A stretch of 64,000 bases of DNA from Ariolimax columbianus (Eukaryota > Mollusca > Gastropoda > Stylommatophora > Arionidae), in NCBI GenBank assembly GCA_036924085.1, contig JAVGWX010000018.1, forward strand, positions 22,983,964-23,047,963. The letters are read 5' to 3'. Shown piece by piece: positions 25,756 through 37,170 of the stretch (its first letter is position 1; each line of letters starts with the position of its first letter). The notes under the pieces were generated by a model. That model was not told where the DNA came from. It made no database searches and worked only from the letters and a program-made list of their open reading frames with translations. The position numbers and the translations under genes were made by a program.

Positions 25756-26125
25756 CTGGTTGGATACTGTTCACGTGCTTGTCAAGTGGAGTGTGTTGAG
25801 TTCTTAGCCGGAAAATGGTGCTCTAGCCCTTTCCTGTAAGTGGATTTATTACGTCATTTGTATTGGGGCTTACCATATGTCTGTAGACACCCCACCTCGT
25901 GTTTCCCATGTTTCCTCGTGTTTCTATTCAGCCAAGTTTCTTTGCTTGCTGTTCTTAGGAGCTGTTTGCCTGCTTGTGAAGTTGTTTCTGTTTGTGGCTG
26001 TTCTTGTATTGCTCCCTTCTTTGCTAGTCTGCCTGCATTGTCATTCCCAAATGTGTGAGTGTCCAGAAGGGGTATCCACAGTAGAACTACTTGTATTTTG
26101 TCGAAATGGCAAAGCAAAGACAAAG
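25756..26125 (-). pseudogene. RNase H LINE fragment
   Basis: The minus-strand frame at 26123-25854 holds VVLLWIP, then FGNDNAGRLAKKGA, matching the end of RNase H (normally WIPSHTGIxGNDxADxLAKKGA), then KETWLNRNTRKHGK. The catalytic ADRLA is AGRLA. The plus-strand text resembles 61735-62070, a second copy of the same family. Confidence 0.7.
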
Positions 26126-26326
26126 GCCGCCGTCCATCGTAGACGATGATGGCATAATTTATTTTGCTAGCGCTATTTTTAGTAAGGATTAACTGCGAAA
26201 CTTTTTATCTTCACTCTCTCGTCTCGTGCCGCCCAACCCCAGTGGCAAGTCAAGGACAACACGACTAGGGAGCGACTACGAGATGCAGGGGACTACGCAT
26301 CAAGCACCCGTGAAAAAGACGGTGGA

Positions 26327-26400
26327 GTCCGGAGTTGAACCCACACTACCTGATCACGAGGCCGACGGCTTAACCACTTCGCCACGGAATCCCAACGAAA
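26327..26400 (-). mobile_element. tRNA-like SINE head
   Basis: The minus strand reads GTGGCGAAGTGGTTAAGCC followed, after tRNA-like spacing, by GGGTTCAACTCC. These are good A-box and B-box sequences. The anticodon stem pairs poorly, so I read this as a SINE head rather than a functional tRNA gene. The body may extend to about 26225. Confidence 0.55.
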
Positions 26401-26955
26401 TGGGAAGTAAACAAATGATGAAATTGGAATTCAGATAGTGGCACACGAAAAGTGGACCATATTCTTTTAGCACGTAAGGAACCCGTAGGTGCATTTCAAG
26501 GTTCAGCGGTTAGATCAATTAATATTCAGTGCTCTGACAAAATATAAATGAAAAGGTATTTTTCTCGTAAACAGAAAATCTATGGACGAAATACAGAAAT
26601 AGATTCAATGGCGATTCTATCAATGGAAAATAGTGTAACATTTATTCTAATGATTTTCTGTTCAGTTCCATCACTGTTTATATTGGGAAACAGCTACATA
26701 GTTCAGAAAAAAACGGGTCAACTGTGAAATAACATTTTAAAGATACTAATTATGAATGGGAGAAAATAGATGCAAATAATTAATTTTTAATGTGATTTAA
26801 GAGAAGTCTGCAGAATTGGGCATTTTAACTCATTTAATGAGTAAGCCGATACACAGTTTACTGATCTGTCCCAATACGGAGCAGAGCAGATTATTGGTTT
26901 AACGATAGTTTTTACAAAAATGCTAAACTTTTCTTCTAGCCTGTTTTGTGTGAAT
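26401..26955. other. AT-rich stretch without recognised features
   Basis: No gene or element recognised. Confidence 0.4.
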
Positions 26956-26957
26956 GT

Positions 26958-27212
26958 AATGGTGATGATGACGACGACGATGATGATCTTGATGATGATG
27001 CCGATGTTGTTGATGCTGATGTTTTTGATGATGATGATGATGACGATGATGAGGATGATGATGATGATGATGACGATGATGATGATGATGATGATGACGA
27101 CCATAATGATGATGATGTTGTTGATGATGATGATCATGATGATGATGATGATGTTGTTGATGTTGTTGATGATGACGATGATGATGATGATCATGATGAT
27201 GATGCTGATGAT

Positions 27213-27243
<31 letters not shown>

Positions 27244-27402
27244 ATGATGACGACCATGATGATGATGATGATGATGATCTTTATGATGATGATGATGATA
27301 ATGATGATGATGACGACCATGATGATGATGGTTATGACGATGATGATGATGATGATGATGACGATGATGATGATGATGATGATGACGACCATGAATATGA
27401 CG
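26958..27402. repeat. GAT-type microsatellite
   Basis: Mostly (GAT)n with GAC, GTT and GCT variants. All six frames stay open for more than 100 codons (poly-Asp, poly-Met, poly-His, poly-Ile types), an artefact of the repeat. Confidence 0.95.
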
Positions 27403-27425
27403 CTGACTGTCCACAATGAGTATGA

Positions 27426-27573
27426 TTAGTCTTTTGAAGGCCCTGACAATGGCGTTAAGTGGTGGGTTGGAGTAGTTTCCCTGACATCGCGAGCGCGCTG
27501 ATGAAGGTGGACCGGGGTCCTCCAGGCGGTTGTCCTATGCTTGGCTTCCTCTGCGTGTAGCTCAGTACTACGG
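27426..27573 (-). mobile_element. Family B fragment
   Basis: Minus-strand match to the 3' half of family B (segments equivalent to GCCACTTAACG and GGTGGACCGGGGTCCTCCAG as written on the plus strand here). It stops at CTACGGGGATGTAGTA, where the AGT microsatellite takes over. Confidence 0.65.
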
Positions 27574-28008
27574 GGATGTAGTATTAGTAGTAGCAATAGT
27601 AGTAGTTGTAGTAATAGAAGTAGTGGTAGTAGTAGTGGTAATAGTAGTAGTAGTAGTTGTTGTTGTTGCAGTAGTAGCAGTGGCAGTAGTAGTAGTAGTG
27701 GTAGTAGTAGTATTGGTCGTAATAGTAGTTGTAGTATCAGCAGTGGAAATATTAGTAGTAGTGATATTAGTAGCAGCAGCAGAAGGAATAGTAATAGTAG
27801 TAGTAGTGGTAATAGTAGTACTGGTAGTCGTAGTAGTGGTAGTAGTAGTAGTAGTAGTAGTCGATGCAGCATCAGTAGTAGTAGTAATAGTAGTACTGGT
27901 AGTCGTAGTAGTGGTAGTAGTAGTAGTAGTAGTAGCAGTAATAGTAGTAATAGTACTAGCAGTAGCTGTAACAGTAGGTGTAGTAATAGTAGTAGTAGAT
28001 AGTAGTAG
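27567..28008. repeat. AGT microsatellite, 5' side
   Basis: Imperfect (AGT)n of about 440 bp. It starts at a GTAGTA motif belonging to family B. The host LINE at 28009 was inserted into it, since AGT repeats resume at 34845. Confidence 0.9.
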
Positions 28009-31000
28009 AAGATGGTCAAGATGGCGCCGGACATGGTCGCAGTCGATTTCCCTCTTGATAAAACGGTGTTTTGTTTGTGTTTTCTATGATAACTCTCGGA
28101 CTATTAACGTGATTCCTGGATCTAAATGTGCCGACTTGTGAATTAAACATACTTATGTGAAAGAAGTGATGCAACGAAGTATATAACAGTGTAGTTTTAG
28201 TCGTGAAAGGTAGACTAATGTGTACAGTTTCGATGGAACAAAGCGTGGCCGAAACTTGACCCGGTCAAAAGCTAGTGTCGCTCCGTGTTGTATCGTGACC
28301 AGGATAACGAAGCATGAAAACTGAAACGAAGGAGGTCATCCTGACCCCGTCAAACATACGGTATTTCAGAAAAGAGCTCATCGCGCTTCGATCAGCACAC
28401 TACGTCCCTTCAAACTCAGATCTACATCTGTTGCGTGTGCTGAAAATACACTTAACCGAGGAGGCATCGGAACTCACAAGTACACAATCAAGGCGGAAGA
28501 CCAGAGGAACGAGAGGTGGAAGAAGAATACACAAACAAATGCACTCAGAAACAGATACCTCAAAGCTCCACCCCAGCGATAAAAGAGAAGGGAAGGGCTA
28601 CCGAGAAAATGAGGCACACGCTGACACCATACTGTCTGCATCCGAACCCTTCACTAGAAGTCTTGACAATGTCTTGCCTCTAGAACATGTTGAGTCCGGA
28701 CGAGAGAGCGAGGAAGATCCTGCGCACATCTCCCTCACTATAAACACATTGCGCAACTCACGACATCACCCTACAGATCACACCCTGACTAGCAGCTCGC
28801 AACTGGCAGGGCCCCCAAACTGCAGCGACGGAACAGGCAGAAAACGATCACGAAAACTACCCATCACGCTTGCAACATGGAATGTCCGTACGCTACTGGA
28901 CAACACCAAAGCAAACAGACCCGAACGACGGACAGCTCTGAACGCCAGGGAACTGGCTAGATACAACATCTGCATAGCTGCCCTGAGCGAGACACGACTG
29001 GCAGAGGAAAGGCAGATCACAGAAGAAGGCGCTGGTTATACTTTCTTCTGGAGCGGCCGCAGCAAAGAAGAACGCCGTGAAGTTGGAGTTGGCTTTGCCA
29101 TCAAGACCAACATGGTCGATAAGCTCACAAGCATGCCCAGAGGAATTAATGACCGCCTGATTACACTGCGTCTCCCCCTAATAGGAGGGCGCCATGCAAC
29201 CCCCATCAGTGCATACGCACTCACAATGACAAATCCTCAGGAAACAAAATATAAGTTTTATGAGGACCTTGAGACGCTCATCGCTGCAGTCCCCAAATCT
29301 GACAAACTGGTCATCCTCGGTGATTTTAACGCTAGGGTTGGCACAGACCATACAGCCTGGGAGGGGGCCATTGGCAGACATGGTATCGGAAAATGCAATA
29401 GTAACGGACTGCTCCTTCTGAGGACATATGCCGCAAATGAACTACTCATTACAAACACAGCTTTCCGACTACCTGTCCGAAATAGAGCCACATGGATGCA
29501 CCCAAGGTCCCGCCACTGGCACCTCATTGACTACATTATCATCAGACGTAGGGATCGAGCGGATGCTATTGTAACGAAGAGCATGTGTGGTGCAGAATGT
29601 TGGACCAACCATCGACTTGTCATTGCCAAGCTAAACTTCAAGATCCAGCCCAAAATGCGCCCCCAGGGAAAGAAACCACCGAGGAGGCTAAATGTCTCTC
29701 AGCTAAAATACGAACCCACGAGAGGAGGCTTCCAGGAAGAGCTTGAGGGTAGACTGTCTGAGCTTCGTTTTGAAAAGAACGACATCGAAGAGAACTGGGC
29801 ATCATTGAGAAACACACTCTATGATACAGCTGTTAAACACATTGGCCCACTCACGCGCAAGCATAAGGACTGGTTTGATGAGAACGATCTGGAAATACAG
29901 GGCCTTCTCGATGCAAAACATGAAGCGCACAGTGAATACCAGAGGGACACACCATCTCCGGCAGCAAAAGCTGCCTTCAATACTGCTCGCAAAGCTGTCC
30001 AGACCAGGGTTAGAGAGATGCAAGACTCCTGGCTCAGCAAAAGAGCTGACGAAATTGAGATGTTCGCCGAGCGTCATGACACCAAACGGTTTTACGAGGC
30101 ACTGAAAGCTCTCTACGGCCCGCAGCCCTCTAGTAATACTCCAGTTCGCAGTGCGGATGGGGTACTACTAACAGATAAGGTTCAGATTCTTTACAGATGG
30201 GCAGATCACTTCTGCAAAATACTAAACCACCTATCGTCCATAAATGAAGAGGCCATCCGGCGAATGCCGCAGGTGGAACTGAACCTGGCGTTGGATGAAG
30301 TCAATACTGAGGAGGAAGTCGACAGGGCAATCAGTTCAATATCTATAGGAAAAGCTCCAGGAGCTGATGCAATACCAGCAGAGGTATATAAGACAGCTGA
30401 CCCATCCCTCACCAGAAGGATCACTGAACTCTTCTGTCACATGTGGGCTGAAGGTAAAATTCCGCAGGAACTAAAGGACCCCTCAATCGTTCACCTGTAC
30501 AAAAGAAAAAGCAGCCGTCAGGAATGCGACAATCATCGTGGAATATCGCTACTCTCCATAGCAAGCAAGATTCTAGCGCGCTTACTGCTAAACAGGCTCA
30601 ACAAACACCTTGAACAAAGACACCACCTCCCAGAAAGCCAATGTGGATTCGGAGCCGGAAGAGGAACAGTGGACATGATTTTTTCCGCTCGCCAAGTACA
30701 AGAGAAGTGTCGAGAACAAAATCAGGCCTTGTACACCACATTTATTGATTTGACAAAGGCATTTGATACAGTAAACAGAGGAGGGCTGTGGATGATAATG
30801 TCTAAGTTTGGCTGCCCCAACAAGTTCATAACAATGGTGAAACAGCTACACGAAGGCATGTGTGCTCGTGTACTGGACAGCGGTGCAATCTCTAAAACGT
30901 TTCTAGTATCAAACGGAGTAAAACAAGGATGTGTACTCGCCCCGACTTTGTTCAGCATTATGTTCGCGGTCACGATGACAGACACCTTAAGATCATTGGA

Positions 31001-31304
31001 GCTTGGAATACCCATAAAGTACCGCACAGATGGCAAGTTACTCAATTCCAGAAGAATGAAGGCCAAAACCAAATTGGCTGGTGACATAATCAGGGAACTT
31101 GTATTTGCTGACGACTGCGCTCTAATGAGCAGCTCAGAACTAAACATGCAGGCTGGAATGGACCAGTTCTCTGCCGCATGCAAAAATTTTGGCCTGACCA
31201 TAAATGCCAAAATAACAGAGGTCATGTACCAACCAGCACCAGGCATGCCGTACACAAAACCAGAGACTACAGTCAGCGGGCAGACGTTGAATGCCGTAGA
31301 CAAA

Positions 31305-34010
31305 AACTATAAGCCCTATTGGAATGATGAGTTGCAGAAAGCGGAAGATGCAGTAACACATGCTAGGAACATGGCAGAGCGAGAGCAATCTATGGAGGCA
31401 AACATCGCCCTCAAAGCCCCCACGGCGAAATACAAATACACTCTCAAGCAAACAGCAAGAGAGAGCTGGAAAAACAAAACGGAAAGCCTAAACCTGGACA
31501 AAGAAGGGAACAAGCTATGGAAGCTAGTCAGAGCCATGAATGACAAAACCCCGTCAAACAAACAAATTACCATCAAGCAAAGCGAAAACTTGTTCAATGG
31601 TAAAAAAGCTACAAACGCTTTTGTCGATCACTATGTCAGAGCAAACCACATCGAGGTCCCTGCAGATAGGCATACAGACATTAGTGAAGGGCAAAAGGGG
31701 CACGACAACATCAGTACGGCACCTGAAGAGCATATGATAGCAAGATTAACAATGAGCGAAATGGAAGAGGCCATGAGAACGTTAAAGAAAAGGAAATCTC
31801 CCGGAAAAGATGGGATAACAAACGAAATGCTGATGGGGCTGGGCCAAACAGCGAAGAGGAAGCTGCTATCGGTCCTGAAGCAAAGCTGGAAAAGGGGAAT
31901 TGTACCCCAGGCATGGAAAGACACAGTACTAAAAAAGGAAAGGACAAAACAGATCCAAATGGATACAGGTCTATCAGCCTACTGAGCTGTGTCGGCAAAC
32001 TGATGGAACGTATGATAAACACCAGACTGATGTAGCATCTGGAAGAAAAACGAATACTAATTCCACAGCAAGCCGGCTTTAGACAGCACAGATCCACTGA
32101 GGACCAGGTCATCCTCATAGCCCAGGAAATAGAAGATGCCTACCAGGCGCAGAAACACACAGTAGCGGTTTGGGTGGACCTGGAAAAGGCATTTTACAAA
32201 GTCTGGAAAGATGGACTTAGAGTCAAGCTAAGAAGAAGTGATGTCTGTGGGAAAATGTACAAGTGGATCAACCACTACCTCAAAAATAGAACGGCCAGAG
32301 TACAAGGGCAGATGAGCAGAAAGGTGAAACTCGAGCAGGGAGTACCCCAAGGGGGAGTACTGTCACCCACACTCTTCCTGGTGTATATAAACGACATTAC
32401 AGAGAATATACCAAGAAGAGTCCATAGCTCAATGTTTGCAGACGATCTGGCTATGTGGACCTCTGAAAAGAATCTCACAATAGCAAGAAATCGGATGCAG
32501 CAGACCCTAACATCGCTGGAAGAGTGGGCGAACTCATGGCTGGTCAAAATAAACGAGGAGAAAACCACATGCACAATATTCTCGCTTTCAATCAAACCCC
32601 AAAATACCAAGTTAAGTTTAAATGGCAAATTCCTGCAGCCAAACGACAACCCAAACTATCTGGGAGTCACATTTGATCGGCGTATGACATGGAAAAGTCA
32701 GATCGAGAGAAACCGAATGAGAGCCAGAGAAAGAATGGCAATCATGAGGAAACTTGCTGGCACAAGCTGGGGAGAAGACGAAAGCATACTAAAGAAACAG
32801 TACACTGGAAGAGTGAGACCAGTTCTCGAGTATGGCATTGCGGCATGGACAACAGCAGCAAAGGCTAACTTCGATAAAGTTAGCAAACTTCAAAATCAAG
32901 CCATGAGAATTATAACAGGAGGCATGAAGTCAACGCCAATTGTAGAACTTGAAAAGATTACAAAACTGTAATACATGACCGATAGAAGAGACTGCAGAGC
33001 CCAGTTGCAGTCAGAGAAACTCCGAAGACTGACCGACCATCCAATGCACCATAGACTAAACAATTTGGGAAATGGGAAACTAAAGCGGAGAAACTTTGCA
33101 GAAATAGCCAAAGCAAAGATGCACGAAGATCCCATAAACGCACTAACAACACCAAAACCCATCACTACTGTACGAAAACCTACCTGGAGGCAAGATATAT
33201 TTCCAGTGGTGGTAGCAAATATACCAGGTATTGGAAACAAAAACTGCCAGACTGAACAAGAAAGGTACTGGACCCATGCATACACCGACGGTTCTGTAAC
33301 AAACACTACACAGAACGGAGGGGCAGGAGCATTCCTGAACCTACCAAATGGCAGAAAAATAACACTGTCATTCGCTACTGGTAAGTACACAAGCAATTTC
33401 AGAGCGGAGGCAGAGGCACTGAGGGCGGCAGTGGAAGAAATGGTGACACATAAAGAAAATGAAAGCCATATAGTCCTGCTTACAGATGCTCTCGCCGTAG
33501 TCACAGCGCTAAAAAGCCAGAAAAACACTGAGCTTAATGACCTAAGAGCAGCACTCTGCAAACTGTGCCAGCAGTCCGCACCAAAAAGGGTAGTGGTACA
33601 GTGGGTGCCATCACACTGCAACATCCAAGGCAACGAGGAGGCAGACAGACTGGCAAAAGAAGGTGCAAGACTACCACAAACAGATACCAGTATGACGTAC
33701 GAAGAGTCAAAACGGCTTATCAAAGCCAGATACATGACCAAATGGGAAACCGAACATACTGGCTACACCAAAAACGATGCATATTACCAGTTGAACAGAA
33801 AAGAGCAGGTCGTTGTCTTCAGACTTCGCACTGGCCACAATAGACTGAGGTACCATCTATTCAACAAACTGAAGATAGGTGGAACTGCAAGACAAGCTCT
33901 ATGGCAGTGTCGACAGCCTCAGGATGACCGCCGCTTTTTTCGAAAAAATAATGGTTACTGTCTGACTGCGTACGAAGAAGAAGAAGAAGAAGAAGAAGAA
34001 GAAGAAGAAG
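31305..34010 (+). pseudogene. RNase H LINE copy 2, inserted in the host LINE
   Basis: 5'-truncated insertion of 2706 bp starting in the pre-RT region (YKPYWNDELQKAEDAV). The RT follows (KKRKSPGKDGITNEML near 31785, VDLEKAFYKVW near 32175, VPQGGVLSP near 32345, FADDLAMW at 32434), then RNase H with all four acidic positions (YTDGS near 33281, EAEALRAA near 33405, LLTDAL near 33475, GNEEADRLA near 33635) and intact PSHC. Damage: a frameshift deletion near 31930, TAG at 32033-32035, TAA at 32969-32971 (CAA in copy 1), KAFY for KAFD, and a deletion after KIGGT that removes the C-terminal zinc knuckle. It ends in a GAA tail. By chance the first 227 codons continue the host frame. Confidence 0.92.
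33974..34010 (+). repeat. GAA tail of RNase H LINE copy 2
   Basis: (GAA)n of about 12 units ending at the target duplication. It is the 3' terminal microsatellite of the inserted LINE. Confidence 0.9.
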
Positions 34011-34844
34011 AATGCCGTAGACAAATTCACATATCTGTGCAGCACGCTGTCGAGATCTGTCAGCCTAGACGATGAGGTGGCAAGCAGAATAGCAAAGGCC
34101 AGCACAGCCCTTGGTAGAATGCGCTCGATGGTCTGGGCACGTCGTGGCATCAGCGTCAAGACCAAATTCAAAGTCTACCGTGCAACCATCATTCCAACCC
34201 TACTATACGCTTGCGAAAGCTGGACTGTATACTCTGGACATGCAAGGAGGTTAAACCACTTCCACACAGGTTGCCTGAGGCGAATATTCCACATCCGATG
34301 GCAAGATCGTGTCACTGACATCGAGGTTCTCTCGAGGACTAACATGCCCAGCATCCATGCACTGCTAGAAAAAGCACGACTAGGGTGGGCCGGACACCTC
34401 GTCTGTATGTCAGACGAGCGGCTCCCAAAGAAGCTTCTCTACGGCGAGCTGAGAGAGGGATGGCGCGAGAGAGGGCGCCCAAAGAAACGTTTTAAAGACG
34501 GTCTGAAGGACTCACTAAAAAGTTGCCACATAGACATCGACAACTGGGAATATCTTGCGCAAAACAGATCTGACTGGAGAAGCGCAGTCAAATCGGGTGT
34601 AGCTGCCGGTGAAGACGACCATGTTTTGAAAGCCCAGAGCAGACGCGAGAACCGGAAATCCCGAACAGAGAGAACACAATCCCCTTCTACAAACCTCGTG
34701 TGCCCGATATGAAGCAGATGTTTTCGTGCCCGCATTGGCCTGTTCAGCCACATGCGCACCCACGCCCAACAGGGCAATCTGTGACAAGGATGATGTCGGC
34801 GGTCCTCATCGACAACGATGGACAGCTATTATTATTATTATTAT

Positions 34845-34860
34845 TAGATAGTAGTAGCAA

Positions 34861-34891
<31 letters not shown>

Positions 34892-34935
34892 AGTGGTAGT
34901 AGTAGTAGTAGCAGTAGTAGTGGTTGGAGTAATAG
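34845..34935. repeat. AGT microsatellite, 3' side
   Basis: Continuation of the AGT array on the far side of the host LINE. Confidence 0.9.
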
Positions 34936-35514
34936 TAGCATGAAAGATAATTTCATAGATGAGCCCTCTGATATATATGATAAATAAAAACAAGATAACT
35001 CCTTCACTACTCTTTCATCATTCTAAACATCGCTATAGTGTGTATTCCAACTGGATTTAAAGTGTTCAGGAATATAGGCTGTCTGTCCTGGCAGTCGTCC
35101 CGTAGTGTGTAGCTAGGTTTTTCTTTACTCTCGCCATATACAAAACACAAGCCTTACAGAATTTCGAACTCATGCCATCTGATTACAAGACCAATATTAC
35201 AAACTGCTCGGCCATCATCTCCCGAAATGTTCATTATGATTGTAGTAAACACGAATGTGATAACTTGTTTACAAGTTATAACTATGAAGATAAAAATCTG
35301 TTCTAGAAATAATTTCCACTTCTGGATTCCGAGGTTTCTTTCGAAAAAGGGAAAAATAATACCATTATTCCATGATCAATGCCTAACTGATATCAACAAC
35401 GAAAGCAAGGCAGTTCATCTAAAAATAAATAGATTAAAAACACAATAAGTATCTGTCCATGACCATCTGTAGTTTAGAAGGTCTCGCTGGAAAACCTCCT
35501 TGGAAGACTGACGA
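34936..35514. other. Stretch without recognised features
   Basis: AT-rich, no gene or element recognised. The 73-codon frame at 35227 has no family resemblance. Confidence 0.4.
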
Positions 35515-35885
35515 TTAAATGGCTTGGCTTGGCTTCGTTCGTTCTCAATCTCCTACTACCAAATCCTGAAAGGGCTTAAGCAGCAGAATGTAGTCCAGAG
35601 AATGGAATGCGTTGTGTCGTAGTTTACAGCTTGACTGCGATATTTGCACCTTTCGGTCCTACACATCCGACTTCATCAAGCATTTTTTTTAGTACCGGGT
35701 TAGCATTCCCTCTTCGATCCCTTATTCTTAGCCAGTCTGCTCTGTTGCAGCCTGTTATCCAGGATCACCGCGTAGAGGTGTAGAAGGGTCTTGACAGCTC
35801 TGGTTCGCTGGCCCTGACGCTAGCAGTCAGCTATGGGTCGGTGACCACTGCAGCGCATGCGCTGCTCAGCATCTTGATCCCTGAC
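35515..35885 (-). mobile_element. SINE-A, near full length
   Basis: Full-length match on the minus strand, ending at GGCTTGGCTTCGTTCG (plus-strand text). The flanks GACGATTAAAT and GACCACTAAAT may be a decayed target duplication. Confidence 0.8.
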
Positions 35886-36424
35886 CACTAAATAACGGAA
35901 CGTCTAACTACAGATAGCCATGATCTGACCCTGCGAGGAAATGTGGTTTGGAATTGATTCCATCAAAAACGTGAATTCGTACATCTACAGTAAATTACGA
36001 AAAGATAAAGTTAAAGTGACGTCATGGTGGCTCTACACCTATAATCGACGTCCCGAATATTCGTTCACCAATGAGATGGAGAGATGGCCTTCGACAGGAT
36101 CTTGGTCCGGTATGGTATTTAAAGGCAAAAGAAAGAGATGAGTTTAGAAGACATTTGGCTACCTATAATATGGCACATGATGTATGAATACAATGAATAC
36201 CAGAATTACGGTACTACACTATTCTTTAGTGCACTCAGTTGGATTAATTTAGTTAAGCGTTGGACATGCAAACCCACTGTGACAAACACGTTGATGTGGA
36301 AATCCTCAATTTCCGAGCAAACAAATACCTTTCCCTACGGCTTCCTGCACGAGATTCTTTGCATTGAAAAGTGGGAAATGAAAAACTAGAGAGAAAATAA
36401 GATTCTAACTACTATTAGCAATTT
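35886..36424. other. Stretch without recognised features
   Basis: No gene or repeat recognised before the 16-bp array. Confidence 0.4.
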
Positions 36425-36429
36425 TAGGT

Positions 36430-36805
36430 ATGCAGAAAATAAGATCTACAGAAAATAAGATCTACAGAAAATAAGATCTACAGAAAAAAAGATCTACAGA
36501 AAAAAAGATCTACAGAAAATAAGATCTACAGAAAATAAGATCTACAGAAAATAAGATCTACAGAAAAAAAGATCTACAGAAAATAAGATCTACAGAAAAT
36601 AAGATCTACAGAAAATAAGATCTACAGAAAATAAGATCTACAGAAAAAAAGATCTACAGAAAAAAAGATCTACAGAAAATAAGATCTACAGAAAAAAATC
36701 TACAGAAAAAAAGATCTACAGAAAAAAAGATCTACAGAAAAAAAGATCTACAGAAAATAAGATCTACAGAAAAAAAGATCTACAGAAAAAAAGATACAAA
36801 CGGAG
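36430..36805. repeat. 16-bp minisatellite
   Basis: About 23 units of AAAATAAGATCTACAG with the variant AAAAAAAGATCTACAG. Confidence 0.97.
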
Positions 36806-36889
36806 ACATGTTGCAATCGCTGAATATTACAGGGAATTTGGCTCCTAGACAAAATCGCATGACAGAAGCTGAGATATGTCTGTCAAGTA

Positions 36890-37170
36890 TAAGAACATAA
36901 CGGTCTGGAGAGAGTGATAAAGGAGGGCAGGGTTCATGGAAGGAAGAAAAGTGGTCGACGCCGACGAAGATGGCTTGAGAATATTACGAACAGTCTGGGG
37001 ATGTCTTTGAATGACCCGAGCCGACTCGCTTTAAACCGAGATGCATACAGAGTGGATGTGACGGGGACGTGGGTGGAATCGCTCTAAACCGAGATGCATA
37101 CAGAGCTGATGTGGCAGAGATCTGGGCCGAATCTTCCTAAACCGAGATGCATACAGTGTAACAGTTCCAG
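36890..37170 (+). pseudogene. LINE C-terminal fragment with 53-bp tail repeats
   Basis: Translation gives a GLERVIKEGRVHGR-type segment, then RRRRWLENITNSLGMSLND and LALNRDAYRVDV. This matches the EGRxxGxRxRGRxRRxW tail of BovB-like LINEs. The segment AAACCGAGATGCATACAG then recurs at 37033, 37086 and 37139, a 53-bp tandem triplication of the LINE end. A diverged unit lies near 38149. Confidence 0.65.

Larger units (their letters stand above)
31290..34025. other. 15-bp perfect target site duplication pair
   Basis: AATGCCGTAGACAAA occurs at 31290-31304 and again at 34011-34025, exactly flanking the inserted RNase H LINE. The host reading frame matches on both sides. Confidence 0.95.
28314..34712 (+). 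pseudogene. Endonuclease-reverse transcriptase of the host LINE, split gene
   Basis: The protein cuts target DNA and reverse-transcribes the element RNA at the nick. Part 1 (28314-31304, 997 codons) has a basic N-terminus, an APE endonuclease (ATWNVRT near 28875, LSETRL near 28985, GDFNARVG near 29320, HLIDYIII near 29525, TNHRLVIAKL near 29605) and the RT (KAPGADAIPAEVY near 30350, DLTKAFDTVNR near 30745, KQGCVLAP near 30920, FADDCALM near 31105). Part 2 (34026-34712) has FTYLCSTLSR, a YACESWTVYSGHARRLNHFH segment and a basic tail. Both parts share one frame: 2721 bp is divisible by 3, so the ancestral frame was 1225 codons. The continuous frame seen to 31985 is a chimera with the inserted LINE. 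TGA at 34710 replaces a zinc-finger Cys. Endonuclease TNH replaces the usual TDH or SDH. RTE/BovB-like placement is by eye. Confidence 0.88.
28009..34844 (+). mobile_element. BovB/Cfdp2-like LINE, full length, interrupted
   Basis: A complete APE-type LINE: 5' UTR of about 305 bp (28009-28313), one large frame, a short 3' UTR and an (ATT)n tail (about 34827-34844). It is flanked by TAGATAGTAGTAG at 27996-28008 and 34845-34857, though both copies lie in AGT repeats, so the duplication is weak evidence alone. A second LINE (31305-34010) plus one copy of its target duplication interrupts it. Without these 2721 bp the element would be 4115 bp. This is the best-preserved autonomous element in the window. 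Confidence 0.85.

Noticed and set aside
26327..26400. Functional tRNA gene
   Set aside because: Good A and B boxes, but the anticodon stem pairs poorly and the loop lacks the usual T before the anticodon; a SINE head fits better.
26787..27429. Long open frames rich in Ile, Met, His or Asp
   Set aside because: All are readings of the GAT microsatellite, open in every frame.
27426..28141. Leu-, Val- and Ser-rich open frames of about 200 codons
   Set aside because: Readings of the AGT microsatellite.
29802..30077. Minus-strand open frames within the host LINE
   Set aside because: Shadows of the long endonuclease-RT frame on the plus strand.
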